64,000 bases of DNA from Gamsiella multidivaricata (GCF_025024155.1 NW_026251734.1:124001-188000); one strand, 5' to 3'; shown: positions 34,252 to 45,928, numbered from the stretch's first letter. The notes: a model not told the origin generated them from the sequence alone. Numbers and translations are program-made.

Positions 34252-35292
34252 ATGGCACCAGCAGCAGGAGACAACACGAAGACAGAAGCGTCTGCACCAG
34301 GATCAACGGCAGGACCTGTTGGCGGACATCTCACCAAGAAGCAACGCAAAGAACAATTCGAGGTTCTCGGCACATTACAAACACAACTCGATGTCTCCGT
34401 CTCCCTTGCTCGGAACACCGTCGCCTCTTGGCTGAACGCAGACGCCTTCTCAGACGACGAAGGTGACAACGCCAAAAACAGCTCCGGATTCGCAGCCGCC
34501 ACAGTCATACAGCCACGACAGCCAGGGTAAGATGCACTTTTGAAGTGGCATCATATCGATTGCGGATAGCTACATGAAGGCACACCTTCGACTCACACCA
34601 CACAGCACTATTTTATTTTATTTTACTGCCATAGATTGGGACTAGGCGCCAAGTTCATCTCTCATAAGGATCAGATGCGCCATGTACCCATGAATGCCTT
34701 TGAGTCCAAACTCAAGCGACAATTGACTGGAGGAATCGTACAATCAGAGATCCAGCGTGCAGAGGCAGCAGAGACGAACGCTCTGCCGGACAAATACCAG
34801 GAGCACAAGATGATGATGGCCGCTAGGCGGAAAGAGCTGCTGGAGCAAGCTGAGGATGAAGAAGATAGTCGGACGCGGAATATTGGCAGCATTAACAGCA
34901 GTAGCGGTGGTGGCATTGGCGTAAGTCATGCGCATACGAAAGCTATTGCCGCGTCTTTAGGATCTGGATCTGGATTTGGGTTGGCAGCGAAATCTGCAGT
35001 GAAGACCGAGTCGGTAGCAGGCCCGCAGGCCTTACAAAAAATGAAGAAGAAGGATCAGGAGATAAAGTACAAGGCGGCAGTTCATCCTGCAGTCTTGAAA
35101 GCGGCGCCTTCAGAACAGCATCAGGTCGGCGAGTCATCATCATCATTAGGGTCAACGACGTCCAAGGCAGTATCGACGAGCGGAAAGAAGCGGCCAGGGG
35201 ATTTCTTTTCCATGTACATGGATGAGAGGGCGAGTAAGATGGCCAAGAAGAAAAAGAAGATTCAGGCAAAGGCAGACTCGGATGATGACTGA
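34252..35292 (+). CDS. Lysine-rich uncharacterised conserved protein (DUF3245-like?)
   Basis: Exons 34252-34526 and 34635-35292; 310 residues. The N-terminus has LTKKQRKEQFEVL and a short acidic patch (FSDDEGD). Splicing restores RQPGLGLGAKFISHKDQM, followed by MNAFESKLKRQLTGG and a KYQEHKMMMAARRKELLEQ helix, which I take as the conserved core. The second half is Ser/Gly/Ala-rich and ends in GKKRPGDFFSMYMDERASK and a KKKKK stretch followed by SDDD, typical of nucleolar or nuclear proteins. A relation to the fungal DUF3245 family is only a tentative recognition. No signal peptide or membrane segment. Confidence 0.72.
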
Positions 35293-35483
35293 ATAAAGAG
35301 TCCGATCGTTAATTGTATCGTTTTAGCGGCATTGCAGCGGTCTTGTCTGCTAATATCGCTGATAAAGTGCGATAGAGAGGTATGATCTTCGATCGAATGA
35401 GCCGATCTGAGCTGTTTTCTGGGGCTATGGATCGTCTAAATAGCCATGGATATCATTGATCACCGGTATCAACTTCTAGCCAT

Positions 35484-35490
35484 TATAAAT
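35484..35490 (+). promoter_or_regulatory. TATA box of the small secreted protein gene
   Basis: TATAAAT at 35484-35490, about 100 bp before the ATG at 35586. Confidence 0.55.
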
Positions 35491-35585
35491 ACGTTGCGTC
35501 GCAGCTCCTTTACCCTCCTTCCTGCCGCTAACGCCATCCGACACTAATCTCTTCTTGCCAAAAGCGCACGAAAAGGGGAAAGAAA

Positions 35586-35951
35586 ATGCTTACCACAACC
35601 AAAATTGCTGCTCATATCTGCGCTCTCTATACGCTCCTCTGTACCTTCGTTTCAACCTCACCGCTAACACCTTTCACCGGTCCACCAGCTGGCCCCGGAA
35701 TGCCCGTCACCGTCATCGCTCCACACACCATTGCGACCACGGAATCGAATGTGATCACCAACACAAACGTCGCGCCCCAGGTGAACATTGCACCAACGAT
35801 CCCGATCCCGTACTCGGTTCCGTATTCGTATCCGGTGCCAGTGGCCGCCGAGTATCCGTACCCTGTGCCTGTAGCAACGGACTTCTGCAGTGCCTGGGGC
35901 GGATGGGATGGTCGCGGACACGATCCTAACCAAGGCTGGAGCTCCTGCTGA
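35586..35951 (+). CDS. Small secreted protein with Pro-Tyr-Val repeats
   Basis: Single exon, 121 residues. Residues 1-24 are a clear signal peptide (KIAAHICALYTLLCTFVSTS). The mature part is Pro/Thr/Ala/Val-rich. A Tyr-Pro-Val-Pro-like repeat (about residues 75-100: YSVPYSYPVPVAAEYPYPVP) follows an Asn/Thr-rich part with potential N-glycosylation. It ends in FCSAWGGWDGRGHDPNQ and WSSC, giving two cysteines that could pair. No known domain. The size, the signal and a consensus TATA box suggest an abundant or inducible extracellular protein, either wall-bound or effector-like; which one cannot be told. Confidence 0.72.
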   Translation: MLTTTKIAAHICALYTLLCTFVSTSPLTPFTGPPAGPGMPVTVIAPHTIATTESNVITNTNVAPQVNIAPTIPIPYSVPYSYPVPVAAEYPYPVPVATDFCSAWGGWDGRGHDPNQGWSSC

Positions 35952-36111
35952 TAGACCGACCGGTTAACGTGTATCGTCCGTTATCGTGCTTATACCTGGA
36001 TAGTTCGATGGCCCTGATATTGGGCACATTATGCACATCAACCAGTATCATTTATCTGCTCCTGCAGTCGGTCACAGATACAAATAAATCAGACATCCTT
36101 TATTGCAATAT

Positions 36112-38744
36112 CTACTGCGAGTTCTTGGCGGACAAAAATGGACACGACTTGGCCGCGTCTGGGTTCAAAAAATCGACACCAGGAATCGCAGGATGATCAG
36201 AAGGAAGCGCGCTAGGCGTCGCTTCATCCTGTTCTGTTTTTTGCTTTGCGGACAAAAACGGGCATGCCTTGGCTGCCTCTGAATCCGAAAAGTTCACACC
36301 AGGAATATTAGGATGATCTGTTGGGACAGGCCCCGACTGAGCAGCAGTAGCCTCTTCTTCCTTCTTGGAAGACAAGAATGGACACGCCTTCACGGCTTCA
36401 GGGTCCGAGAAATCGACGCCAGGGATGCTGGGGTGATCAGTAGGGAGAGCACTTTCTCCTCCGTTCTTGGAGGCGAGATACGGGCATGCCTTGCTGGGGT
36501 CTTGTTCCTGAGATTCATTGGTAGTCGATGGACTATCGAATTCATCGTCGCACTCGTGCCCCTTGATCCAGTCCGCAAAAGGGAAGGTGAACAGCTCGGC
36601 CTCCTCGCCTTCGATCTGTTCAAAGAATGTCTTTATATTGTCTTCTGTTTCGTCGTCATCGTAGTCCTCTGACAAGGACGCAAGATAAGCCTTGTAGCGC
36701 TGAGCGAGTCGGTACTCGAGGCGAGCACATTCCTGGAACGAGGCCAATTCAGCCGCTTTGTTGATGGCTTCGAACATAAGCTATAGGTACAGTTGTAGAT
36801 AGATAAAAAAAAGTTAAAGTCAATAAATGATAAAAGTGAAAGAAATTGCTTCATAAGCACGAACTTACCTTTGCGAAAACGGGCTCCAGCGAAGCAATGT
36901 AGGTGCGAATCGCTTGCGACCATGGTTTGTCATACTTTTCCAGGTTGGTCACAATGTCACTCAACGAGTTCGCATCCTTGTAAAGGGGCGACAGTTCATA
37001 ATCAATGACGTTAGTTTTGCGACCTTGTTCAAAGGAGATCGTTGTTTCATAATTTGGTCCACGTCGGTCGTTCTTACCCCAAAGCACTCCTTGATCTCTG
37101 ATCGCCAAACGTCGATCTTGGCCGGACCAGGATACACAACTTCGGCATTGAGAGCCATGCGCACAGCCTGTGTGGTATGAGGAGGCGGGCAGCCTGCAAC
37201 GGAGAGAACGGCCTCTTCCATGTCCTGCTTCTTTGACGACGGCACGAAAAAGTCAGCCAAGTCTAGTTTGCGCAGATCAGGCCCGCGCAAAATGTTGTCC
37301 GGACAGAAGGCGAGATAATGGCCGACTCCGCGGGGTAGCGACTGAGCGCTGGCGTCCTTCATGGCATTGGATTGGATACATCCCAGTAGATATAATCCAG
37401 CAAAGGGATTCTCGACTTGGTCGGGAACAGCTTCCAGTGATTTGATGGGCGTGAACGAAAGGGTCGTGTTCTCGGTAATGACGCGTTGAAAACCGGACGC
37501 AAAAGCGAGATAGGCTGCTGACAATGACACCATGCCGTCCACGACGACCACGACCGGTTTTTGGTCTGCAATAGGGATATTGGCCAACTGATCCACGAGA
37601 CTGAAGTACTGACGGAGTAACATCTTTCCTTGCTCGGGATCCTGTGTTGATCCTGCCTTTGCAGCCCCTGTTGCAACGACGCCTCCACTGAACCACTTTT
37701 CATCCTTAGTGACAATCATAGATTCTGGATCACGCTGATCCTGGCTCGAGGTTCCAGAGTTGGCGGTCCAAATGATGGATGTGATCGAATTGTCATCATC
37801 TGCAGCAGAGAAGGCCTGGCTCAGCTTGGAAAGACGAACGCCTGTGAAGACGTTTTTCGTTGTTGGTGAATGCACATGGAGTTTGAGCGCGCCCGTGGAG
37901 ACTGGCGATGTAGTTGTTAAGAACTTTTGGGCGTCCTCTGCCAACTCGCTGCTTGAGTCCTTGCCCTTGTCCTGCCACAGATGTGCATATGGACAGGCGG
38001 GTCCGACCTGCGACTTTTCCATTTCTTTCCATGTCAGATACGCGGGGAAATCAAACAACTCAATGAACCTACAGGGTACAAATGATGAATGCCGTGGTCC
38101 TTAATGAGTATTATATCTCCGCCAGGGGGACAGGTATGACAGAATCAAGTTGCAACTGCTATAAACGCATACCTTGCGTAATAGAATGCCTTAGCCTTAG
38201 TCATTTCTCTCTGCAGAGCTGCCTTGTCAAGTGTACTTTTGCCGTCCTTGATGAGCTGCCCAACGATGCTGGGTAAGCCCTGCTGGAACTTTGGATCCTT
38301 GTCAAAATCGTATTCATCGAATCGCTTGAAAATCGGGACATTTGGATCGTCCAAAGGCTGCTCCAAGTGCTTCCTCCAGGCGAGATAATTGTCCAAATTG
38401 ATCTTGGTACCCATTCTTTTTAAAAAAGAAACAAAAAAAGGGATAATCCAACGAGAGTTCAGTTGTCATGTCGGAATTGTCACATTCGGAAAAAAAAAAA
38501 AGCGTCTTCGAGAGTGATTTCGAAATCTGCACACATACCTAGTCGAGAAGTAATACTGCTTCATCTTGAGCAGCTCCAAGAATGAGGGCGCGACACCCTG
38601 TGTCTGGGTGATCATCTTAAGCCCAGCCTGGAACTGCTCGTCGTCGTTCCATGTGTGTGCATGGAACCGATGGAATGCACCGAGCTCGGCTGAGGAGAAT
38701 GGCAGTGTGTCCTGCTGCTGGTACTTTTCCGATTCTGTGGCCAT
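36112..38744 (-). CDS. Crotonase-superfamily protein with C-terminal Cys-Pro (heme-regulatory-like) repeat array
   Basis: Exons 38744-38539, 38415-38173, 38068-37078, 36976-36869 and 36780-36112; 738 residues. Residues 1-165 contain repeated helical units that share FQ-x-GL and Tyr-rich ends (FSTR, FYYAR). Residues about 175-430 look like 3-hydroxyisobutyryl-CoA hydrolase/enoyl-CoA hydratase: KLHVHSPTTKNVF, KWFSGGVVATG, KPVVVVVDGMVSLSAAY and ITENTTLSFTPI. The usual Gly-rich oxyanion motif is changed, so activity is doubtful. From about residue 615 there are four CPFL/CPYL motifs (Cys 615, 649, 689, 729). The last three sit in units with DHPxIPGV recurring exactly every 40 residues. A fifth CPY lies at 175. 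CP plus hydrophobic resembles heme-regulatory motifs of 5-aminolevulinate synthases. No PTS1. Confidence 0.82.
36118..36515 (-). repeat. 40-residue coding repeat with CPFL motif
   Basis: Three units of 120 bp encode (T/S)DHPxIPGV, a Phe-Ser/Leu-Asn-Asp/Pro stretch and KxCPFLSxK. A degenerate preceding CPYL unit lies at the 5' side. The identical spacing points to recent duplication or strong length constraint. Confidence 0.85.
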
Positions 38745-39562
38745 GGCTGTGCTGCTGCGCTGTTGTGTGAGGGATTTGCTGGGAGCCGAAGTGAATATAA
38801 TGCGAGTTGCTGTGGGGTTGTTGACAATATTATGTTGATTGAAAGATCAATTCTTGTCAGGATGGATACCAGCGGGGTGTCGAGGCGGAATAGGGAGGAT
38901 GAAAAGAGTAAAGAGAGACCGAGGGAGGGAAGTTGGGAGTTGTGTGAAGGCGAGCAGAAATAGGTTGTTCTGCTCCGAGAAAGTATTTCCTTCCCCCGTG
39001 CCCAGGAAGGATAAGCGCGTTTTTTTTTGTCAGCCATTCCCTAAAACCGGGTGCGCATACCTTAAATAATATATCTCCACAATTGCAATGGTCCCTCGGG
39101 TGGGCTATCCATGGCGAAGACCAGCACGCCCTCTCTTACTCAGTCTACTAGTGAATGGAGCTGGAAGAGAAACAACGAAAGACCCAGGGGCCCACCATAG
39201 TGGTTCGAATGCATCGGGTGCATGGATGTGTGTGAATTGCTTCTGTCACATCGGAGCTCGCTCGGTCTGGGGAAGGAGGGAAGCACCGCACCACACCGTA
39301 GCGTCTGTAACACACGGGTACGGTGCGACGAAGTACATTTTGGGTGGAGCTGATTGATTTTGTCAAATTATCTCTTTTGAGCGATCACATCACTTTCCGT
39401 CCTTCCTTCCTTCCTTCGTCGAAACATCATCGCCATCGCTTTCATCGCTTTCATCGCTTTTGGATCCTTCCTGTATTCGATCCCACATCCACTCGAGCCG
39501 TTCTCTGTTCACAACACCACCCGGGCCTGTTGACTCCCTCCCTCGAGATCTGATCCGCCATC
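38745..39562. promoter_or_regulatory. Divergent promoter, crotonase-like gene and ORMDL
   Basis: This 818-bp interval lies between head-to-head genes. Close to the ORMDL start are a TTCC tetranucleotide run (39402-39417) and a 9-bp ATCGCTTTC unit repeated three times (39435-39461). No coding region is seen. Confidence 0.45.
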
Positions 39563-41131
39563 ATGACCAAGCTTGCATCTGTATACAAGACGGACTATGT
39601 CCAGTCACTCGACCAACACTCCCAGACCAACCTCAACTCATCCTGGGTCAACGACAAAGGTAGGCCACTGTACTTTGCCGCTGTTCAATGTCCCTCCACA
39701 ATGTGTCCTGTTTCTCTCCTCCGGTTCCACGTCCCTGTTTCCTGTTCAGCTCGACTCGCCCACAGTCGTCTCTTCGCTAGGCGGCATACCGCGCATCAGC
39801 AAACGGCAAGGAGCCATCAGTTGGGACACACACATAATACACACCAAGCAGTGTCCTTGCTATGTCTCCGTGGAGGGGGCAGCGCCCTGATCAGCACCCG
39901 ACTGCCTCGTTGTCTCTCGTTGAGCCAATCCCTGATTCTGTTTTCATCTCTTTATTCGAATTAGGTGCATGGATGACCAACATCATCTTGATTGCGTTCC
40001 TCAAGTTCATCTTCAATATCATCCCCGGCATCTCTCCGGAATTGAGCTGGACACTGACCACGCTCACCTACAACATTGTAAGTGCCGTTTTATCGGTTGC
40101 TCTCGTCGCCAAACTGGATCATGTGGTCTCTTTGAACCTTTTTCTTTTTCTTTTTCTTTTTCAAGGACGTCCTTTCCTTCTGCGCACTTTTCATTGTGAT
40201 GGTTTTGATGGGGACACAAACGGAGCAATCCAATGAGATATTATCATCATACAAATCTGTCAGTTGGCCAATTGGACCATTGGCCCAGCAATCCAAGGAT
40301 AGACAAAAGCGACAAAGAACCCAAGGACTTGCGCCCTTGAGTAATTGGATCACGCAGAAGACGAAGAGGGAAAAAGATTCCCAGCTTGCGGGATTTGGAT
40401 TTAACCGGGAGTAAATTATGGGATCCTAGATACCGGCGTGGGGACTTCAAAGCAGCTCTTTTACATCCGCCTGGCCCTTTTTTTTTTTGTTTGATTTCCA
40501 ATTCGTCTTGTACCTGTAGTTACCTAACCTCTACATGTTGGATCTTGCTCTGATGATAGGGAAGCTACATTATGTTCCACGCAGTAACGGGTGTCCCGTT
40601 CGAGTTCACTCAAGGCGCCTACGACGGAATCACTCTCTGGGAGCAGATTGATGGAGGTGTCCAGTTCACTGCCACGAGAAAGTACCTCACCACCGTGCCT
40701 ATCGTCTTGTAAGTCTTGTCGTTCGGAATCCGCACCCGCCCCACTTCACTTCCCTTTCCAACGACTCGGTGGCTTGATCTCTCGTCTCGTCGGCTATCAT
40801 GCAAGATTGGATAGCCCTCGAGTGTCAGGGCATTCTTTGGCTTCTGCATAACGGCTTTGTCACGAACATCATGTGCTTGGCAATTCATCTATCAATTGGG
40901 ACGAACAGCATGTCTTCTGTATCCACCACTCACAATTTTTCTCTCGCTTCCTGTATCGTTTATTTTCATCTTGATAGGTTTTTGCTCAGCACGCACTACA
41001 CGCACTACGCGCCATTCGCCTTCTTTGTCAACCTGACAGCTACAGTAATCAACCTGATCGCAAAACTCCCTGCCATGCACCAGGTTCGTCTGTTCGACAT
41101 CAACCAGAAGCCTGAGGGTACCACTGACTAA
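39563..41131 (+). CDS. ORM1: ORMDL/Orm sphingolipid biosynthesis regulator
   Basis: Exons 39563-39659, 39965-40077, 40560-40708 and 40978-41131; 170 residues. [20 protein letters not shown] starts the ORMDL domain. [48 protein letters not shown] (read in parts) and [21 protein letters not shown] follow. The C-terminus has [13 protein letters not shown], as in Orm1/2. The protein is a multi-pass ER membrane regulator that inhibits serine palmitoyltransferase. A short Ser/Thr/Lys N-terminal extension (about 30 residues) could carry the phosphorylation sites known in yeast Orm proteins. Intron 2 (40078-40559) is long for this window. Confidence 0.95.
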
Positions 41132-41641
41132 AAACGGATCTGTATCAGGAGTAACTAGCAGCACTCAACTGCAGCATAGAGAAAAAGTAGATCAGGGAGC
41201 CCGTAGTCTTTGGTTTAAGGACTTTGACAGATCAAAGATTTTATGGATCACGACGCAGAGAACTACTGCCAACAAAGCATCGAGTGCGGGATACACCATA
41301 ATAACACTTGCCCCAGGATGAAAACTGGCAAAAACCAACCATCAGTTACTTTTTTTATATCTTCGCCTCCTTTTTTTTTTTTTTTTATTCACCTTCGCCC
41401 AATACCAAAAAGAAATGTCCATTACTGCAAAATTGCACAGCAAAAAAAATATATATATATAATAATAATAACTAAAAAAAAAAAAAAAAAAAAGTACCCC
41501 ATAGACAATACATGTTGCATACACTTTGACAAAGAATTGAACATGATATGTTTTTGGTGAGCGACCCTTGTCGATTTTTTATTACGTAAAAAAAGGAATA
41601 AGGGGACGCCTGCACAGAAACTGTCGGCAAGGGAAGCAAAT
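41132..41641. other. Tail-to-tail spacer, ORMDL and uS8 genes
   Basis: It holds an AT dinucleotide run (41448-41461), AAT repeats (41461-41472) and an A run (41475-41493). It is consistent with two 3' untranslated regions and contains no coding signal. Confidence 0.45.
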
Positions 41642-42429
41642 TTAGTAGAAGTAACCCAAGACCTTTCCTCCGGTGTGGCGACGACGGGCCTCCTCGTGGT
41701 CCATGATACCGGCAGAGGTGGTGAGGATGATATAACCGAACTGGCGCGAGGGCAAGAGACGGGCGATCCACTTCTCGAGCTCGTTCAACTTGATGTTGAA
41801 ACGAGGGGAGATGACACCGGTCTTGTTGATGCGTCCAATCAACTGGACGACGATCTTGCCAGAGCGGTGATCATCGATCTCCTCGAACTCGCCGATGTAA
41901 CCTAGATACAGGTGGCATATATTAAAAAAATATGAGTATCGTTTGCTTTGTCGCGTCCTTAGCTTAGTCAAACTAGAAGCTAGAAGGATTTTTTTTTTTA
42001 AAAAAACAAAAAAAACAAAAGGAAAGGAATAGGGAAGGAATGTATCCACTCTTTAAAGGCTAAAGGCCACGATAAAAGTGCCAGCAGCTTGTAAGAAGTG
42101 TTTTTTGTTCTCCCGAAGCATTAAAAGATGAGTGCTGAAATGGTGTGCATAGGTTGCGCAACATTCATCCAGTTATTCTCCGGTGGGCAATTAAAAAAAT
42201 AAAAAAAAAGAGGGGGCACAAGAGGAGCAGAAACAAAAGATCCACAGCGATTAAGACGCTTGCGGTGTTGCTTTTTGAAGAAAATTGTAGACGTACCATG
42301 CTTCTGCATCAAAGACAGGAACTTGACGATGACCTTGGACGAAGGGCGGATCAAGACCTGGCGCTTGCCGCGCTTCTCGGCGTTGTTGATGTTGTTGAGG
42401 CAGTCGTTCAAGACGGAGATGCGGACCAT
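41642..42429 (-). CDS. RPS22: 40S ribosomal protein uS8 (S22/S15a)
   Basis: Exons 42429-42297 and 41901-41642 give exactly 130 residues, the normal eukaryotic length. [74 protein letters not shown] and the C-terminal [20 protein letters not shown] are near identical to the family consensus. The single intron (42296-41902) contains long A/T runs. uS8 is a core small-subunit protein bound to 18S rRNA. Confidence 0.98.
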
Positions 42430-43626
42430 TTTCGATAATGCTTCTGTGTTGACAAACGATACCCCATACAACCAAAATAAAAAGAGAAAGGAAATGAAGG
42501 GAAAAAAGAAAGCATGAATACCAGAGTTTCTCGTATGAGTGTCGCCCTTTTTTTCATAAAAAGGGGATTCATAAAGAAAATCAAAGGTGGGGCCCAAAGC
42601 ACAGCGCTGCGATGTATCAGACCCCAACTGCCCTCTCTCTCTAATTCCTTTCCCCTGCCATAAGCGTGTTGCTTAAGCAAAAAGATAAAGAAATACAAAG
42701 AGGCGGGTAGATGGGGAATGAGAGCAGCTCTGGCCTGTTCTTGCAAAGTTGGGCTGAAGAATAGGAAAGAGAAGCAACGGTGGCATAGAATTGCTGACGA
42801 TTGGCTGCGTGAAGTGATAGTGCTGTCGGTCGAAGCCTACGCGCCCAAACAGGCAGGATACATCCCTCGAGCAATTGAAGTGTCTCTCCAGGAAGAGATC
42901 CCTATCAGAGAACCTCTATAGCATAGAGAAGGTGAGATCCCACTGTGTCTGTCAGATCTGAAGGATCTGATCCCTGAAAGAGGATGCAAACACCTGCAGA
43001 ATCTAGCGTCTCGATCCGATTAACGGTTCAATCCATTGCCATTGCTGAGACCGTAATCCAATGCCGATCAAGATCGTCATTGAGTTCGAACAGGTCGATG
43101 GATGGATGTACGACAAAAAAGGGGATGGATGAATGGATGGATGGAATTCCTGCTCCAGATAATTCTCCTGCAAACACACCTTGGACAAGTTAAGAGGAGG
43201 AACAAACCAGGGAGTGGCCAAATACACCATTTATACTGGACCACACGTGATACACTTCAACTTTCACATTCACATTCACAGACATCCTGGTATATTTCTG
43301 AGTACGTTCGCTGATAACTCTAGTCTCTAGTCTATTCGTAGTTTGCGATCTATAGAAAGAAAACGGTGGAGAGAAGAAAATAAAAAGGAAAGAAGGAAAC
43401 CGCGTTATAAACTGTTCATTTATCGTTGGCTTTGACGAATAAGTGGTGCTGAAAGACTAGACTATGTACAATGACAGCTCCTGCGGAGGTAAAATGACCA
43501 AGCGTTTTAAAAAGATCGCGTGTTGGAAAGGTCAGACTTCACATCTCAATTGTTCTTTGTTCTGTCGATACCCTCAGGTCTTTTTCCTCTTTGTTCCTTG
43601 ATTTTCAGCTCTTTGCACGCGTTTTC
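42430..43626. other. Intergenic; uS8 promoter and 3' side of deaminase gene
   Basis: It contains a GGAT/GATG-type tetranucleotide repeat at about 43096-43146 and A-rich runs, plus TTTAAA-type AT-rich stretches. I find no convincing gene on either strand over 1.2 kb. Confidence 0.45.
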
Positions 43627-45191
43627 TCATGCATGATAGGCCGACCGAAGAGCTCCGGGCCAGGATCTAACCCCACCCTGTAAACCTACGTTGCCTGAAC
43701 CGATCAGTTCCTCGTGCACCTTTTCGATCGACTTGAAGTAATTAACGGTCTTGACGTGCAATTCCAGTGTCGCATCCTCGTCGCACACGATCATGCCGCG
43801 TGGATGTATTTGGATGGCTGAGACCGTCCACATGTGATTCATTCCTTCTTCAATACACTTGGCAAGTGCCAGTGCCTTGTGTGCGCCTGTGATGATAATG
43901 CAAACCTCGCGGGCATCTACGACCGTTCTGAAAAGAAAAGGCACGAGGAGGATATAAAGTTAGAGGTTAGCACAAGAACAACAGGATGAAAGTTGTGCCA
44001 CCATGCAATGCCTGAATGAAAGTGCTTCCTTCTCCTTTCCCCCCTCCCCCCATCTTCTCGACCGTCTCTTTATGAAAAACTCGTCCTTGCTCCGGTCCAT
44101 AATTACTTCCTGTTATCTCTTATCTCATTCTTTGGTACAGCTGCTAATGTCGTCACGTTGCCATGTCCTGTAGTCTATTCGTTCTGTGTTATTGCCACTC
44201 ACAAGAACCTAGTCCAGTTAACACCTGCTCATCTCATCGAACGCAGACTCAAGGTAATACATACCCAACGCCAACAGTTAAGGCCAAATTGGGAACCTTT
44301 GTAATATCGTTATCAAAGAACCGGGCGTTGGCGACGATAGTATCATAAGCCAGGGTCTTGACACGGGTTCGTGAGTTGAGAGACGAGCCGGGTTCATTGA
44401 AGGCAATATGGCCGTCGGGTCCGATACCGCCCAAGAAGAGTTCGATGCCTCCGAAAGCAAAGATCTTTTCTTCGTATCGTTGGCATTCGAGATCCAGATC
44501 TAGGGCGTTGCCGTCAAGGATATTCACGTTCTCGGGAAGGATGTCGACGTACTTGAAGAGGTGGTTCCACATGAAGGTATGATAGGACTGAGGATGATCC
44601 CTGTCGTTATGAGTTTGTGTTTGGTTAGTCAAGAGCAGAAATAAATATGTAAAAAATACAACAGCTCCTTACAACTTGTCAGCCTAATGAATCGATTTTG
44701 CTCCTCTTTTTTTTTTTTTCTCACCATCTCTTCTCACGCTACATTCTGAATCGCTATTTCGTCGCTGCACACCAGCGACGTCCCTTTGAGATCGCAGTTC
44801 CTGAACGCCAATATCATTCTGCTCCCGCTTTACCTTGGCAATCCAACGTATTCATCCATGTTGAAGGTGACGATGTGACGAAAGGAAAGCTCGCCGTCCT
44901 GGTAAAACTTGACTAGGTTGCGATACACGCCTACTGGAGATGAACCTGTGGGGAGGCCGAGGACGAATGGTCTGTTGGCAGAGGGTGCAAACTCATTGAC
45001 ACGCTCCTTTACATACTTGGCTATCGAGGTGACAATTGGAGAGTTGTGTGTGGGCGCATTAGTGATGGGAGTCATCATAACGGCATAGCCTGAGTAGATG
45101 AAGCAGCTGGAGGACGCGTGTCCAGCGAGGGGACCTGCTTACCGACGTGGTAGGAGACCTCATCATAGTCCTTGCGAATGACCAATCTCAT
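43627..45191 (-). CDS. NAG1: Glucosamine-6-phosphate deaminase (GNPDA/NagB)
   Basis: Exons 45191-45143, 45020-44834, 44600-44265 and 43927-43627; 290 residues. Landmarks in order are [73 protein letters not shown] and [14 protein letters not shown]. They include the active-site Asp and the His of [15 protein letters not shown]. The enzyme converts glucosamine-6-phosphate to fructose-6-phosphate and ammonia in the cytosol, allowing use of chitin-derived amino sugar. I chose acceptor 45021/45020 because it yields the family-standard [13 protein letters not shown]. An upstream in-frame acceptor (exon start 45089) would add 23 residues. Confidence 0.95.
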
Positions 45192-45928
45192 GTTGTATCC
45201 AGGTGTTGTGTGAGGTATCGGTGAGTGAGGAGGCGAAGAACTAGGAGTCGAAAGGCGAAAGTGAAGAGTAGAAAGACAGAAAGAAGGGAAAGAAAGAAAA
45301 AAGAGAGAAAGAGAAAGATAAGATAAAAGGATACAAAAAGATTTGACGTCTTGAAATCTGACGACCCTCAAGAGCAAAAACGATCTTCCCCAATCCACAC
45401 AAACGTACACAGACGCTCACAGCGGAATTGTGTCCATAAAGAACTGATAGACCATCTACCATCCACGAAATCAGACACAGTTGGGGCGGAGGAAAGAAAA
45501 TGAGGCAGAGAGATAACAAATCATAGATCGCGCTAAAATGAATGCGCAAAGACCAGTCTCTGTGTCATCCCACGAATAGACCACAATATTCCGCGAGCAG
45601 CAAGCCGGACATTTCTTTGTCTTCTTCTTTTCCACTGAATGCATGTACAATCGTTCTTATCAAGGAATCGCAGAATGCGATTGGACGATCTCACCTACAC
45701 AAGAAAACACGACCCACGGTAAGATTGCACTCTATGCATCTGGGCAGTTGGAGAGCTCTTTTTTCATTTTTTTCATATCACACAGTAGATGGCGATAAAC
45801 TAGGCATGCACGGCCACAGTAGAGTAATATATACTTTTATATCGGACAGACGCGTTTGAGGTCACTGGCTTACAAACATATTTCATACCACTGCCACATA
45901 GACACCATGAACGCGCTTATTGGACAGT
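45192..45928. other. Intergenic; deaminase promoter
   Basis: The deaminase 5' side is rich in purine (GAAAGA) on the plus strand at 45245-45330, i.e. CT-rich on the gene strand. I see no conserved coding signal. Confidence 0.4.

Noticed and set aside
38612..39037. 141-residue minus-strand ORF at the 5' end of the crotonase-like gene
   Set aside because: It overlaps exon 1 in another frame and is Ser/His/Leu-rich; the N-terminal frame MATESEKYQQQ is better supported by splicing.
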